A stretch of 64,000 nucleotides of DNA. Source: Aedoeadaptatus coxii. Its GTDB lineage: Bacteria > Bacillota > Clostridia > Tissierellales > Peptoniphilaceae. The DNA lies in the NCBI RefSeq assembly GCF_903819215.1, contig NZ_CAIJCT010000007.1; one strand, given 5' to 3'. The notes under the pieces are model-generated. The model was not told where the DNA came from and did no database searches. It was given only the letters and a program-made list of their open reading frames with translations. Shown piece by piece: positions 34,265-42,146 of this stretch (position 1 is the stretch's first letter; every line of letters begins with the position of its first letter). Position numbers and translations under genes: made by a program.

Positions 34265-34492
34265 TTAGTTTAATGCCGCATCGATTTTTCCGGGATCGAA
34301 GCCGACGATTTCTTCTTCGCCGATGACGATGACCGGTACGCCGGTATAGCCTTTAGAGATCAATTCATCTCTGGCTTGGGGATCTTCTTGTACGTTTTTT
34401 TCTTCGAATTCTACGCCCTTATCTTTCAGATAATCTTTTGCCATGGTGCAATAAGGGCAGGTGTTGCTGGTATAAACTTGTACTTTCGACAT
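34265..34492 (-). CDS. Glutaredoxin-family protein (NrdH/YruB-like)
   Basis: The 75-residue thioredoxin-fold protein begins MSKVQVYTSNTCPYCTMAKD with a CPYC active site (residues 12-15), a TGVPVIVIGEEEIVGFD cis-Pro segment and the usual length. It should reduce disulfides or mixed thiols. The start at 34492 follows GGGAGGAATGAC; the longer frame from 34507 begins inside that site. It lies 48 nt downstream of the ArsR gene. Confidence 0.9.
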   Translation of the reverse strand: MSKVQVYTSNTCPYCTMAKDYLKDKGVEFEEKNVQEDPQARDELISKGYTGVPVIVIGEEEIVGFDPGKIDAALN

Positions 34493-34554
34493 TGTCATTC
34501 CTCCCAAATAGTTTGTGAATTTTCTTGTTCTAATGATACCCGACGGATTTCGGA

Positions 34555-34881
34555 TTAATCATGTTCATTAATTTTATGTTCCGCGTGAGTGTAGCCCATG
34601 TAAAAAAGAGTGCGTACGTGTTCATCGTCCAGAGAATAATACACTTTACGTCCTTCTTTTTTAGATCGAATCAATCCCTCATCTTTTAAAAGAATGAGCT
34701 GATGGGATATGGACGATTGGCTCATTCCCAGGAGTTCTACAAGTTTTGAAACATTGCAGGTATCCAACATAAGGGCGTAGAGAATTTTTAGCCGAGTAGG
34801 ATCGGCCATGACTTTGAAGATGCCACTTAAATTGTCGATTAAGGCTTCATTTTCGACAAAGTCTTTAAAGTTTTCCGTCAT
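34555..34881 (-). CDS. ArsR/SmtB-family metal-responsive regulator
   Basis: The 108-residue winged-helix protein has the ArsR core FKVMADPTRLKILYAL and recognition helix QSSISHQLILLKDEGLI, with a His/Glu-rich C-terminus (YTHAEHKINEHD). One Cys lies in LDTCNVSKL. The C-terminal His/Asp residues resemble the alpha-5 zinc site of SmtB/CzrA, so it may sense Zn. Its start overlaps the end of ksgA by 17 nt. Confidence 0.9.
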   Translation of the reverse strand: MTENFKDFVENEALIDNLSGIFKVMADPTRLKILYALMLDTCNVSKLVELLGMSQSSISHQLILLKDEGLIRSKKEGRKVYYSLDDEHVRTLFYMGYTHAEHKINEHD

Positions 34882-35755
34882 TCTCTTTCAGCTCCTTTGT
34901 GACTTTCGGAAAGTTTTTGGCGAGCACTCTAAATTCTTCCACCGTTATGGTTTCCGCTCGGCGCGTCGGCTCGATACCTGAATCCACCAGTGCTTTTTGA
35001 ACGTCCTCTTTTTCCAGCTCAAAGCCGTAAGTGGAAAGGGCGTTCAGCACGGTCTTCCGACGTTTGGAAAAGGCGGCGCGTACGACTGCTTCCGCCTGAC
35101 GTAAAGTTTCGGGGTGTTCTCCCGTAAAGTTTGTAACGGCGAGGACGGCGCTGTCGACTTTAGGCTGAGGCATAAAGCAGGTGCGCGGCACGTGGAGAGC
35201 GGTCTTCACATCGCCGCGCATTTGTAAAAACACGGAAATGGAGCCGTACATCTTATTGCCCGGAGGCGCCGCCATGCGGGTCGCCATTTCTTTTTGTACC
35301 ATAATGTGCATGGATTCGATGGGAAGTTCGCCGTCTAAAAGGTGAACTAAAATAGGCGTGGTCACATAATAGGGTAAATTCGCCACAACCTTTACGGATT
35401 TCCCCGGAAAGCGAGCGCTCAGTTCCTTTTTCAGATCGGTTTTTAGCACATCGCGATAAAAAATTTCCACTTTGTCGTAAGGCGCTAACGTTTCTTCCAA
35501 AATGGGGCGGAGATTTTCGTCGATTTCCACGCAGAAGACGTGGGCGCCTCGAAGGGCCAGTTCTTCTGTAAGGGTGCCGATGCCGGCGCCGATTTCAAGT
35601 ACCACGTCCCCTTCTTTTACATCGGCGCTATCGCCGATTCCCCGCACGATGTTGCCATCGATTAAAAAGTTTTGTCCCAGTGATTTTTGAAATTGAAATC
35701 CCCATTTTTTCTGAATATCCCGTATGACGGCGGGGCTATACAATCGTTTATTCAC
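34865..35755 (-). CDS. rsmA: 16S rRNA dimethyladenosine transferase
   Basis: RsmA/KsgA dimethylates the two adjacent adenines in the 3' helix of 16S rRNA. The 296-residue protein shows SLGQNFLIDGNIV, the SAM-binding EIGAGIGTLTEEL, VANLPYYVTTPI (NLPY catalytic motif) and the C-terminal AAFSKRRKTVLNAL. GGGAGG is spaced 6 nt from GTG at 35755, preferred over the ATG at 35782. It overlaps rnmV by 8 nt. Confidence 0.96.
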   Translation of the reverse strand: MNKRLYSPAVIRDIQKKWGFQFQKSLGQNFLIDGNIVRGIGDSADVKEGDVVLEIGAGIGTLTEELALRGAHVFCVEIDENLRPILEETLAPYDKVEIFYRDVLKTDLKKELSARFPGKSVKVVANLPYYVTTPILVHLLDGELPIESMHIMVQKEMATRMAAPPGNKMYGSISVFLQMRGDVKTALHVPRTCFMPQPKVDSAVLAVTNFTGEHPETLRQAEAVVRAAFSKRRKTVLNALSTYGFELEKEDVQKALVDSGIEPTRRAETITVEEFRVLAKNFPKVTKELKENDGKL

Positions 35756-36293
35756 CAAAGACCTCCCGGTAAGTTTGCTCAAATTCTTCTTCCGATATAT
35801 TGAAACTGTTGAGGCGACGCAAAAATTGCTTGCCGTTGCCGTGGCCGATGCCCAAGGCTTCGCCCATTTTGGCGCGCTTCTCCCCCGCCTCCGCCGTACC
35901 CATTAAGCCGTAGCGAATCATATCCGCTTTGGTAAAGGTGGTACTCATGCTTTGGCGCATAGGCTTTGCCTTGGCCAGCGCTTGTTGAATATCCTCGGGG
36001 AGGGCGTTTTCGATGCCGATATTGTCCTTAAGAGTCGCCTTCTCCTGGGAAAGATAGGCCTGCTTCGGGCTTTCCAACGCCTCGGTCAACCGACGGCGTA
36101 TTTGCTTGCCCATATAATCGGGATCGGTAAAAATAATAATGCCTCGTCGCTCTTCGATGGCCTTCAGTTCGTTCAAAAGCTTTTTGCCGAAGGCGAAACC
36201 TCCCGTGGCGATAACGTCGCAGTTGACGGCGGCCTTTACTCTTGCAATATCGTCTTTCCCCTCGACGACGATGACTTCTTTAATCATATCCAT
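35748..36293 (-). CDS. rnmV: Ribonuclease M5
   Basis: RNase M5 matures 5S rRNA in low-GC Gram-positives. The 181-residue protein has an N-terminal Toprim domain (VIVVEGKDDIARV, IIIFTDPDYMGKQIRRR) and a DUF4093-like C-terminal half. The start may be 36293 or the inner ATG at 36287 (MIKEVIVVEG). It overlaps tatD by 10 nt or less and precedes rsmA, the same order as in Bacillus. Confidence 0.95.
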   Translation of the reverse strand: MDMIKEVIVVEGKDDIARVKAAVNCDVIATGGFAFGKKLLNELKAIEERRGIIIFTDPDYMGKQIRRRLTEALESPKQAYLSQEKATLKDNIGIENALPEDIQQALAKAKPMRQSMSTTFTKADMIRYGLMGTAEAGEKRAKMGEALGIGHGNGKQFLRRLNSFNISEEEFEQTYREVFGE

Positions 36294-37054
36294 CGGTAAA
36301 ACCGTTTCGTGTTTTCGTCGGTGTGGCGAATTAATTCCTCCACATCCATTCCCCTAAGTTCGGCGATATTTTCCGCCACCAGCCTTACATGTTTCGGCTC
36401 GTTGCGCTTTCCTCTGTGAGGCGTCGGCGTCATATAGGGGCAGTCCGTCTCCAGGAGCAAGTGATCTATGGGTACGCCTGCCGCCACGCGCTTCGGCGTC
36501 TTGGCGTTTTTAAAGGTGGTCACGCCGCCTAATGAAATCACACATCCCAAGGCGATAAAACGCTCCATCATTTCGTAGGAATAGGAAAAACAATGAATTA
36601 AAATGGGATAATTCGGGTGCGCTTCCAAAAAGTTTGCCACGATGTCGTAGGTTTCTTCCGCCGCATCCCGCGAGTGAATGACAATGGGAAGATCTACTTT
36701 TAGAGCGAGATCCATTTGTTTTAAAAAGACCGCCCGCTGTACCTCTCTCGGGGAGTTTTCGTAATAATAATCCAGACCGATTTCGCCGATGGCCACGACC
36801 TTTTCCTTTTTTGAAAGGGCGACGAGCTCTTCTTCCGCTTCATCGCTGTAGCCGTCAGCTTCCTGGGGATGCACGCCGACCACGGCGTAAAGATGCTCGT
36901 TGTTTTCGGCAAGATCCACGACCTTGCGGCTCGTTTCCATATCGCTACCCACATTGACGACGATATCGAGACCATCGTCTTCCATGCGGGCTATAATCGC
37001 TTCACGATCCTCATCGAATGCTTCGTTTTCCAAATGGGAGTGAGCGTCTATCAT
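36284..37054 (-). CDS. tatD: TatD family metal-dependent DNase
   Basis: The 256-residue TIM-barrel hydrolase shows the HxH motif in IDAHSHLENEAFD, metal ligands in GEIGLDYY and VIHSRDA, and LLLETDCPYMTP near residue 205. TatD enzymes are 3'-5' nucleases or deoxyaminoacyl hydrolases. It follows metG by 8 nt in the conserved metG-tatD-rnmV-ksgA cluster. Confidence 0.94.
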   Translation of the reverse strand: MIDAHSHLENEAFDEDREAIIARMEDDGLDIVVNVGSDMETSRKVVDLAENNEHLYAVVGVHPQEADGYSDEAEEELVALSKKEKVVAIGEIGLDYYYENSPREVQRAVFLKQMDLALKVDLPIVIHSRDAAEETYDIVANFLEAHPNYPILIHCFSYSYEMMERFIALGCVISLGGVTTFKNAKTPKRVAAGVPIDHLLLETDCPYMTPTPHRGKRNEPKHVRLVAENIAELRGMDVEELIRHTDENTKRFYRWI

Positions 37055-37062
37055 ATATCCTC

Positions 37063-39012
37063 CTAGCTAATGGTTGCGCCGGAAGCTAATTCTTCCATAG
37101 TGGTTGCAAGGGAAAGTTTTCCGTTTTCGTCTTCCGCCGCGAGGAGCATGCCTTCGGAAAGGACGCCACGAAGTTTCGTAGGCTTCAAGTTGGCGATGAC
37201 GAGGATTTGCTTTCCTTCCAAATCTTCTTTCGTGTAATTTTCTTTAATGCCCGAGCAAATGACCCGCTTTTCAGCGCCCATTTTAATATGCAACACATAG
37301 AGGCGATCGGCATTCGGGTGATCTTCCACCGATTCGATCGTGGCGACACGAATGTCCAGCTTGCCGAAGTCGTCGATGGTAATTTCCGGTTTCAACTCGA
37401 GTTTTTCTTCTTCGTGAGCTTCCGAGCTGCGGCTTGCGATCAAGGCTTCGGTAGCTTCCCATAGGCGTTCCGTTTCTTTTTCAATGTCGAGACGTGGGAA
37501 AATAATTTGTTTTTCCCCTACGTGATGGCCCGATCCCAAAAGTCCCCATTTCTTAGCATCTTCCGCTTTGAAATCTTTCGATGCGCCGATTTGTTCGGCG
37601 ATGGAAAGGGCGGTGTTTTCCATAAAGAAGGAAAGTAAAATGGAGACGATGCGAAGGGATTCGGCGAGATTGTAAAGCACGGTGTTGAGCCGTTCTTTTT
37701 CCTTGTCTCCCCCTTTGGCGAGAACCCAAGGTTCGTTTTCGTCCACGTATTTATTGGAGCGGCGAATAAGGGTCCAAATGGCTTGAAGGGCCGTGGAGAA
37801 TTGGTAGCCTTCCATTTCCTTTTCCACGTCGTCCCAAATACTCGTCGCCAACGCCTTAAACTCTTTGTCGATGGCGGTTTCCGTCTTGGCTTCGGGAACG
37901 ATGCCGTCGTTGTATTTTTCGATCATGGACACAGTGCGGGATACGAGATTTCCCAGGTCGTTGGCTAGATCGGAATTTAAACGCTTCATAAAGCTCGTAA
38001 CATTGAAGCTGCCGTCGTGGCCGAATGAAAATTCTCTCAGTAAGAAATATTTCAACGCATCCACGCCGTAAAGGTCGATAATGGGTTCGGGGTAGATGAC
38101 ATTGCCTTTGGATTTGCTCATTTTATCGTTGTCGAATAAAATCCAGCCGTGGCCGAAGATTTGTTTCGGCAACGGCATATCCAATGCCATGAGCATAGCG
38201 GGCCAGATAATGGTGTGGAAACGCATAATTTCCTTGCCTACGAAATGGACGTCGGCAGGCCAGAATTCGTTGAATTTTTCCATATCCGTACCGTAACCTG
38301 CGCCGGTTAAGTAGCAGGAAAGGGCGTCGATCCAAACATAGACAATGTGTTTCGGATCGAAGGGCACGGGAACGCCCCAATCGAAGGAGGAACGGGTAAC
38401 GGAAAGATCGTCCAACCCGTCTTTCAGGAAGGAGTTGATCATTTCGCTCTTGCGATAAGCCGGTTGAATAAATTCCGGATGATCTTCGTAATATTGGAGA
38501 AGTCTATCTCTATATTTGGAAAGGCGGAAGAAGTAGCTTTCTTCGTGTTGCAAATGGGTTTCCCTGCCGCAATCGGGGCAATGGTGATCTTCATCTAATT
38601 GGGATTCCGCCCAGAAAGATTCACAGGGTTTGCAGTAATAGCCTTCGTATTCCCCTTTGTAGATTTCGCCTTTATCGTAAAGCTTTTGGAAAAGCTCCTG
38701 CACATTTTTTTCGTGAACTTTGTCTGTGGAGCGCACAAAAGAATCGTAGCGAATATCCATGGTTTTCCAGAGGGCTTTCGTATCGTCTACGATTTTGTCG
38801 ATGTATTCAAGCGGTTGTTTGCCTTCTTCGGCGGCCTTATCTTGAATTTTTTGGCCGTGTTCGTCGGTGCCGGTAGTAAATAAAACATTATAGCCTTGTA
38901 GGGTTTTGTAGCGTTTGACGGCGTCTACGGCTACGGTGCAATAGGTGTGGCCGATATGAAGATTACCGCTGGGATAATAAATCGGTGTTGTGATGTAAAA
39001 ATTTTTTGACAT
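37063..39012 (-). CDS. metG: Methionyl-tRNA synthetase
   Basis: The 649-residue class I synthetase has the HIGH motif in PSGNLHIGHTY and the KMSKS loop in DNDKMSKSKGN. A knuckle with CKPCESFW...CPDCGRE carries the zinc ligands. The C-terminal EMAP/OB-fold tRNA-binding domain (about 540-649, LDIRVATIESVEDHPNAD) completes the long form. It heads the metG-tatD-rnmV-ksgA-arsR run. Confidence 0.97.
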   Translation of the reverse strand: MSKNFYITTPIYYPSGNLHIGHTYCTVAVDAVKRYKTLQGYNVLFTTGTDEHGQKIQDKAAEEGKQPLEYIDKIVDDTKALWKTMDIRYDSFVRSTDKVHEKNVQELFQKLYDKGEIYKGEYEGYYCKPCESFWAESQLDEDHHCPDCGRETHLQHEESYFFRLSKYRDRLLQYYEDHPEFIQPAYRKSEMINSFLKDGLDDLSVTRSSFDWGVPVPFDPKHIVYVWIDALSCYLTGAGYGTDMEKFNEFWPADVHFVGKEIMRFHTIIWPAMLMALDMPLPKQIFGHGWILFDNDKMSKSKGNVIYPEPIIDLYGVDALKYFLLREFSFGHDGSFNVTSFMKRLNSDLANDLGNLVSRTVSMIEKYNDGIVPEAKTETAIDKEFKALATSIWDDVEKEMEGYQFSTALQAIWTLIRRSNKYVDENEPWVLAKGGDKEKERLNTVLYNLAESLRIVSILLSFFMENTALSIAEQIGASKDFKAEDAKKWGLLGSGHHVGEKQIIFPRLDIEKETERLWEATEALIASRSSEAHEEEKLELKPEITIDDFGKLDIRVATIESVEDHPNADRLYVLHIKMGAEKRVICSGIKENYTKEDLEGKQILVIANLKPTKLRGVLSEGMLLAAEDENGKLSLATTMEELASGATIS

Positions 39013-39148
39013 GTATTCCTCCTCGCATATAGATGATATGCCCGGTCATATAGGATGACCAATGTAATTACTTCTGTATATTATACTATCACCGCCCACC
39101 TGACGCAATGAATGGCCCGTGGTATACTTAGCATAAGGGGGAATCACT

Positions 39149-39757
39149 ATGGTCGTTCACGAAAAAAATTACGCAAATCAAATCTTAACGGGAACCGATT
39201 TTTGCAATCGAGATCTTTCCGGCGCCGACTTTTCCGGAAGCGATCTTTCCCACGCATGGTTCGATCACGCCATCCTGCGCGGCGCCAATTTTAAGGGTGC
39301 TGTGTTAAAAGAAGCTAATTTCAGAAACGCCGATTTAACGGGAGCCGATCTTTCCGGCGCCTATCTCTTCGGCGCGGTTATGGAAGAGTCGATTTTAGAC
39401 GACGTGATCACTGACGAGGATACGCAATTTTTCAAACTCCACTGCCCGGAAAAGGGCGCCTTTATCGGCTACAAGCGATGTTATAACCATCGCCTCGTCA
39501 CGCTCTATATTCCCGAAGATGCGGCACGCACTTCCGCCACCATGAATTCCTGCCGCTGCGACAAAGCGTATGTGGTCTCCATTACAGATTTTGAGGGCAA
39601 GGAACATTTCAGCGACGCCGTAAGCCTTATCGATGAGGATTTTATTTATAAACCCCGCACCATGATGTATGCGGGCAATTTTAATCCCGATCGCTGGCGA
39701 GATTCCACCGGCGGCATTCATTTCTGGATGACGAAAGAAGAAGCCTTCGCCTATTAA
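39149..39757 (+). CDS. Pentapeptide-repeat protein with C-terminal DUF5758-like domain
   Basis: The 202-residue protein has about 8-10 pentapeptide units (residues 13-80: DLSGADFSGSDLSHA, ANFKGAVLKEANFRNADLTG), which form a right-handed quadrilateral helix. A globular domain (about 95-202, YKRCYNHRLVTLYIPEDA, FYKPRTMMYAGNF-like) resembles DUF5758. Such proteins occur in Firmicutes and phages; function is not known. The ATG at 39149 follows AAGGGGGAA. Confidence 0.8.
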   Translation: MVVHEKNYANQILTGTDFCNRDLSGADFSGSDLSHAWFDHAILRGANFKGAVLKEANFRNADLTGADLSGAYLFGAVMEESILDDVITDEDTQFFKLHCPEKGAFIGYKRCYNHRLVTLYIPEDAARTSATMNSCRCDKAYVVSITDFEGKEHFSDAVSLIDEDFIYKPRTMMYAGNFNPDRWRDSTGGIHFWMTKEEAFAY

Positions 39758-39798
39758 AAACGATCCCCATAGGGATCATCTGCTTTTGCCGAAAACTA

Positions 39799-39840
39799 AG
39801 AATAGCGACATAAAAGCCTGTGCTTTCATGTCGCTATTCT
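39799..39840. terminator. Probable bidirectional terminator hairpin
   Basis: A 13-bp inverted repeat, AGAATAGCGACAT/ATGTCGCTATTCT, with a 16-nt loop lies between convergent genes. The T-runs beside it are weak, so it may act as an RNA-processing or stabilising stem instead. Confidence 0.55.
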
Positions 39841-39851
39841 TAGTTTAATTA

Positions 39852-40508
39852 TTATGCGTTTTTTTCAACTGAGCCTTGGCTTACTTGCCATGCGGGCTTG
39901 TTCATCTTGAGCTCGAATTGTCCGACCAAATAAGACGAAACGATGGTCGTCAAAAAGGAAAAGATCAAACGACTCGGCGCAATATAACTTAAGGAAAGCC
40001 CGAGGACGACGAAATCCGTAAACAAATAGGCACGGGATATGGGCCACTTCATTTTTTTGGAAATGACCATGGCGAGGGCGTCGTCTCCCCCGGCGCATCC
40101 CCCTGCCGTTACGGCAATGCCGCAGCCGCAACCGATAAAGATACCGCCTGCAATGGCCGCAATAAAGGGCACGTCGTAAAAATTCGGCAAGACCGGACCG
40201 ATGCGATCAAAAATCGCATACAGTATGGCAAAGGCAATCGTGGCGACGCCGGATTTTTTCAGGAATCGCTTCCCGAGCATTGAAAATCCGAGGGCGTAAC
40301 ATAAGCCGTCGAGCACGGGCGATGCATAGGCAAGGTTTACGCCAAATACTTTTTTAAGTAAAAGGCCGAGACCCAGCACGCCACCTTCCGTAATACGAGA
40401 AGGCTCGTGGATATTGATTACGCCGAAAGCCATAATGGCACAGCCTAATACAATCTTGAAAAATTCTTCTTTTGTCAACTCTAAACGTCTCAGCATATGA
40501 CTGAGCAT
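39852..40508 (-). CDS. YitT/DUF161-like integral membrane protein
   Basis: The 218-residue protein has five or six transmembrane helices and glycine-rich loops, FIGCGCGIAVTAGGCAGGDDAL near residue 130 (two pieces) and EGGVLGLGLLLKKVFG near 40. These are typical of YitT/YczE-family proteins of unknown substrate. The ATG follows AGGAG at 7 nt. That site is part of a hairpin in the leader, so expression may be controlled translationally. Confidence 0.8.
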   Translation of the reverse strand: MLSHMLRRLELTKEEFFKIVLGCAIMAFGVINIHEPSRITEGGVLGLGLLLKKVFGVNLAYASPVLDGLCYALGFSMLGKRFLKKSGVATIAFAILYAIFDRIGPVLPNFYDVPFIAAIAGGIFIGCGCGIAVTAGGCAGGDDALAMVISKKMKWPISRAYLFTDFVVLGLSLSYIAPSRLIFSFLTTIVSSYLVGQFELKMNKPAWQVSQGSVEKNA

Positions 40509-40518
40509 GATTTCACTC

Positions 40519-40760
40519 CTAATCGGCGATTAGGGAACCAAAAAAAGACTGCCGTCTTAGGTTCTCCTAACTTCGCAATCTTCGGATGGTGTCGATGCTT
40601 TTTGTTTAGATTATTTTTTCTTATAAAAACTCTGAGCCAACAAATATGCTTAACGGCTCGAAATGTCCCACATCAGGCACTCCTCGAACACTCATCGCAT
40701 ACTCTGCATCAGATAAAAACTACCGAAAAACGGTAACCACCGTATAAATAGTTCTAACAC
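40519..40760 (-). promoter_or_regulatory. Structured leader upstream of the YitT-like gene (candidate cis-regulatory RNA)
   Basis: The 278-nt gap on the minus strand holds several stems. GAGCC/GGCTC lies near 40632-40658, and TTAGG-AGAA-CCTAA is near 40559-40572. AAGAC-GGCA-GTCTT followed by seven T's is near 40540-40558 and looks like a terminator. CCTAATC-GCC-GATTAGG at 40519-40535 has a 3' arm that contains part of the AGGAG ribosome-binding site. A terminator followed by an anti-Shine-Dalgarno stem is typical of riboswitch-like control. No known class matches by eye. Confidence 0.5.
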
Positions 40761-40785
40761 AAGTAGTATAACATAGTCTGTTTAT

Positions 40786-41892
40786 TTATTCAATTGTTTT
40801 TAATACGTCCAACACGGTTTTTATTTCCTCTTCCGTGTTGAAATAAGAGGTGGACAATCGACAGATACCCGTCTCTTTCGTGTGTAGGTATTCATGTAAA
40901 AGGGGCGCGCAATGGTATCCCGGACGAGTGGCGATGTCCTCTTCTTCCAATAAAAGGGCGAGTTCCTGAGAGCTCATGCCCTCTTTTAAAATGCCCACGC
41001 AGCACGTACCTTTTTCCTTGGGATAGAAAATGCGATAGCCTTCCAATTCCCTCAAGCCGTCGATGAGCGCTTGGAAAATGCGGTCTTTCTTTTCGAAGCA
41101 ATCTTTCCCCATGACAAATTCCGCGCCGGCGGCGAGGCCTGCAAAGCCGTGGACATTGGCCGTTCCCGCTTCCCAAAGAACGGGCTTTTCATCGGGCATG
41201 TGATGATTGAAACTTTCGATGCCGCTTCCCCCGACTTTTAGAGGCGCAGGGTGAACGTCTTTTCCGTAGAAAAATCCGCCGGTACCCATGGGGCCGTAAA
41301 GGGATTTATGGCCGGCAAAGCAATAAATTAATTTATCCGTTGGGCTTCCTGAAAAATCCACGGAAACTTGTCCGAGCCCTTGTGCGCCGTCGATGATGAC
41401 GTAGAGATCGTGAGCTTCTGCAAAAGTCATGACGGCGTCAATGTCGGTAATGCTCCCCACCACGTTGGAGGCGTGGGTAATGACCACCGCTTTCGTGTTG
41501 GGCTTCAACATCTTATCCAGCAGACGTACGTCGGGTGCAAGATGTTCATCCAAGGGAAGAAAATCCAAAGCACATCCCGTAGCGTAAAGGGGTCTTAAGA
41601 CGGAATTGTGTTCGGCGACGGAAGTAATGACGTGATCCTTCTCCGTAATAAGCCCGTGAATCGCCACGTTTAAACTTTCCGTTACGCCGCTTGTCAGGGC
41701 GATGGAATCTTCCGTGCCTAAAAGCTTCGCCATGTTTTTTCTCGCCTTTCGAAGGACGCGATAGGAATTTTGCGCCCACTCATGGCTGCCCCGTCCGGGA
41801 TTGCCATACCCTTCGGTCATGGCGCGGTAAACGGCATCGGCAACTGCTTTCGGCTTTATGGCCGTCGTGGCGCCGTTATCTAAATAGATCAT
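40786..41892 (-). CDS. Class V aminotransferase / cysteine desulfurase-like protein
   Basis: The 368-residue PLP enzyme resembles NifS/Csd and selenocysteine-lyase relatives. It shows YLDNGATTAIKP at the N-terminus, the PLP lysine in CFAGHKSLYGPMG (about residue 200), and a C-terminal cysteine in RPGYHCAPLLHEYLH. Its start overlaps a DUF3343 gene by 4 nt. That pairing suggests delivery of sulfur or selenium, not a housekeeping SufS role. Confidence 0.88.
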   Translation of the reverse strand: MIYLDNGATTAIKPKAVADAVYRAMTEGYGNPGRGSHEWAQNSYRVLRKARKNMAKLLGTEDSIALTSGVTESLNVAIHGLITEKDHVITSVAEHNSVLRPLYATGCALDFLPLDEHLAPDVRLLDKMLKPNTKAVVITHASNVVGSITDIDAVMTFAEAHDLYVIIDGAQGLGQVSVDFSGSPTDKLIYCFAGHKSLYGPMGTGGFFYGKDVHPAPLKVGGSGIESFNHHMPDEKPVLWEAGTANVHGFAGLAAGAEFVMGKDCFEKKDRIFQALIDGLRELEGYRIFYPKEKGTCCVGILKEGMSSQELALLLEEEDIATRPGYHCAPLLHEYLHTKETGICRLSTSYFNTEEEIKTVLDVLKTIE

Positions 41893-42137
41893 AGTGCTCC
41901 CACCTTTCGTTTTCCGCCTTCCCTTTCGTATAAATAGACGCCGTTATAGGGATGGCGACCTTCGTCTAAACGCTTCACCGCTTCATCTACATCGTCAATA
42001 TTGCCCATTAAGGCCAAGCCGCAGGATTCGCGGATTTCAGGCAACAAGGGAATGACCCGCGTACCCAAATCTTCCGTGGCGTCCAAGGCGTCGTATACTT
42101 GGTCTTGATTGTCGAAGGCAATTACAAACCGTTTCAT
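41889..42137 (-). CDS. DUF3343 protein (putative Se/S carrier-like)
   Basis: The 82-residue protein begins MKRFVIAFDNQDQVYDAL and has a single Cys in IRESCGLALMG, the position conserved in DUF3343 proteins. These small proteins lie beside selenium-metabolism or class V aminotransferase genes and have been suggested to carry S or Se. The 4-nt overlap with the downstream gene indicates coupled translation. Confidence 0.82.
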   Translation of the reverse strand: MKRFVIAFDNQDQVYDALDATEDLGTRVIPLLPEIRESCGLALMGNIDDVDEAVKRLDEGRHPYNGVYLYEREGGKRKVGAL

Positions 42138-42146
42138 CGCTCCTCC

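Noticed and set aside
40497..40736. 79-codon plus-strand frame opposite the YitT leader
   Set aside because: It begins inside the convergent gene and reads the complement of a structured leader; no ribosome-binding site.
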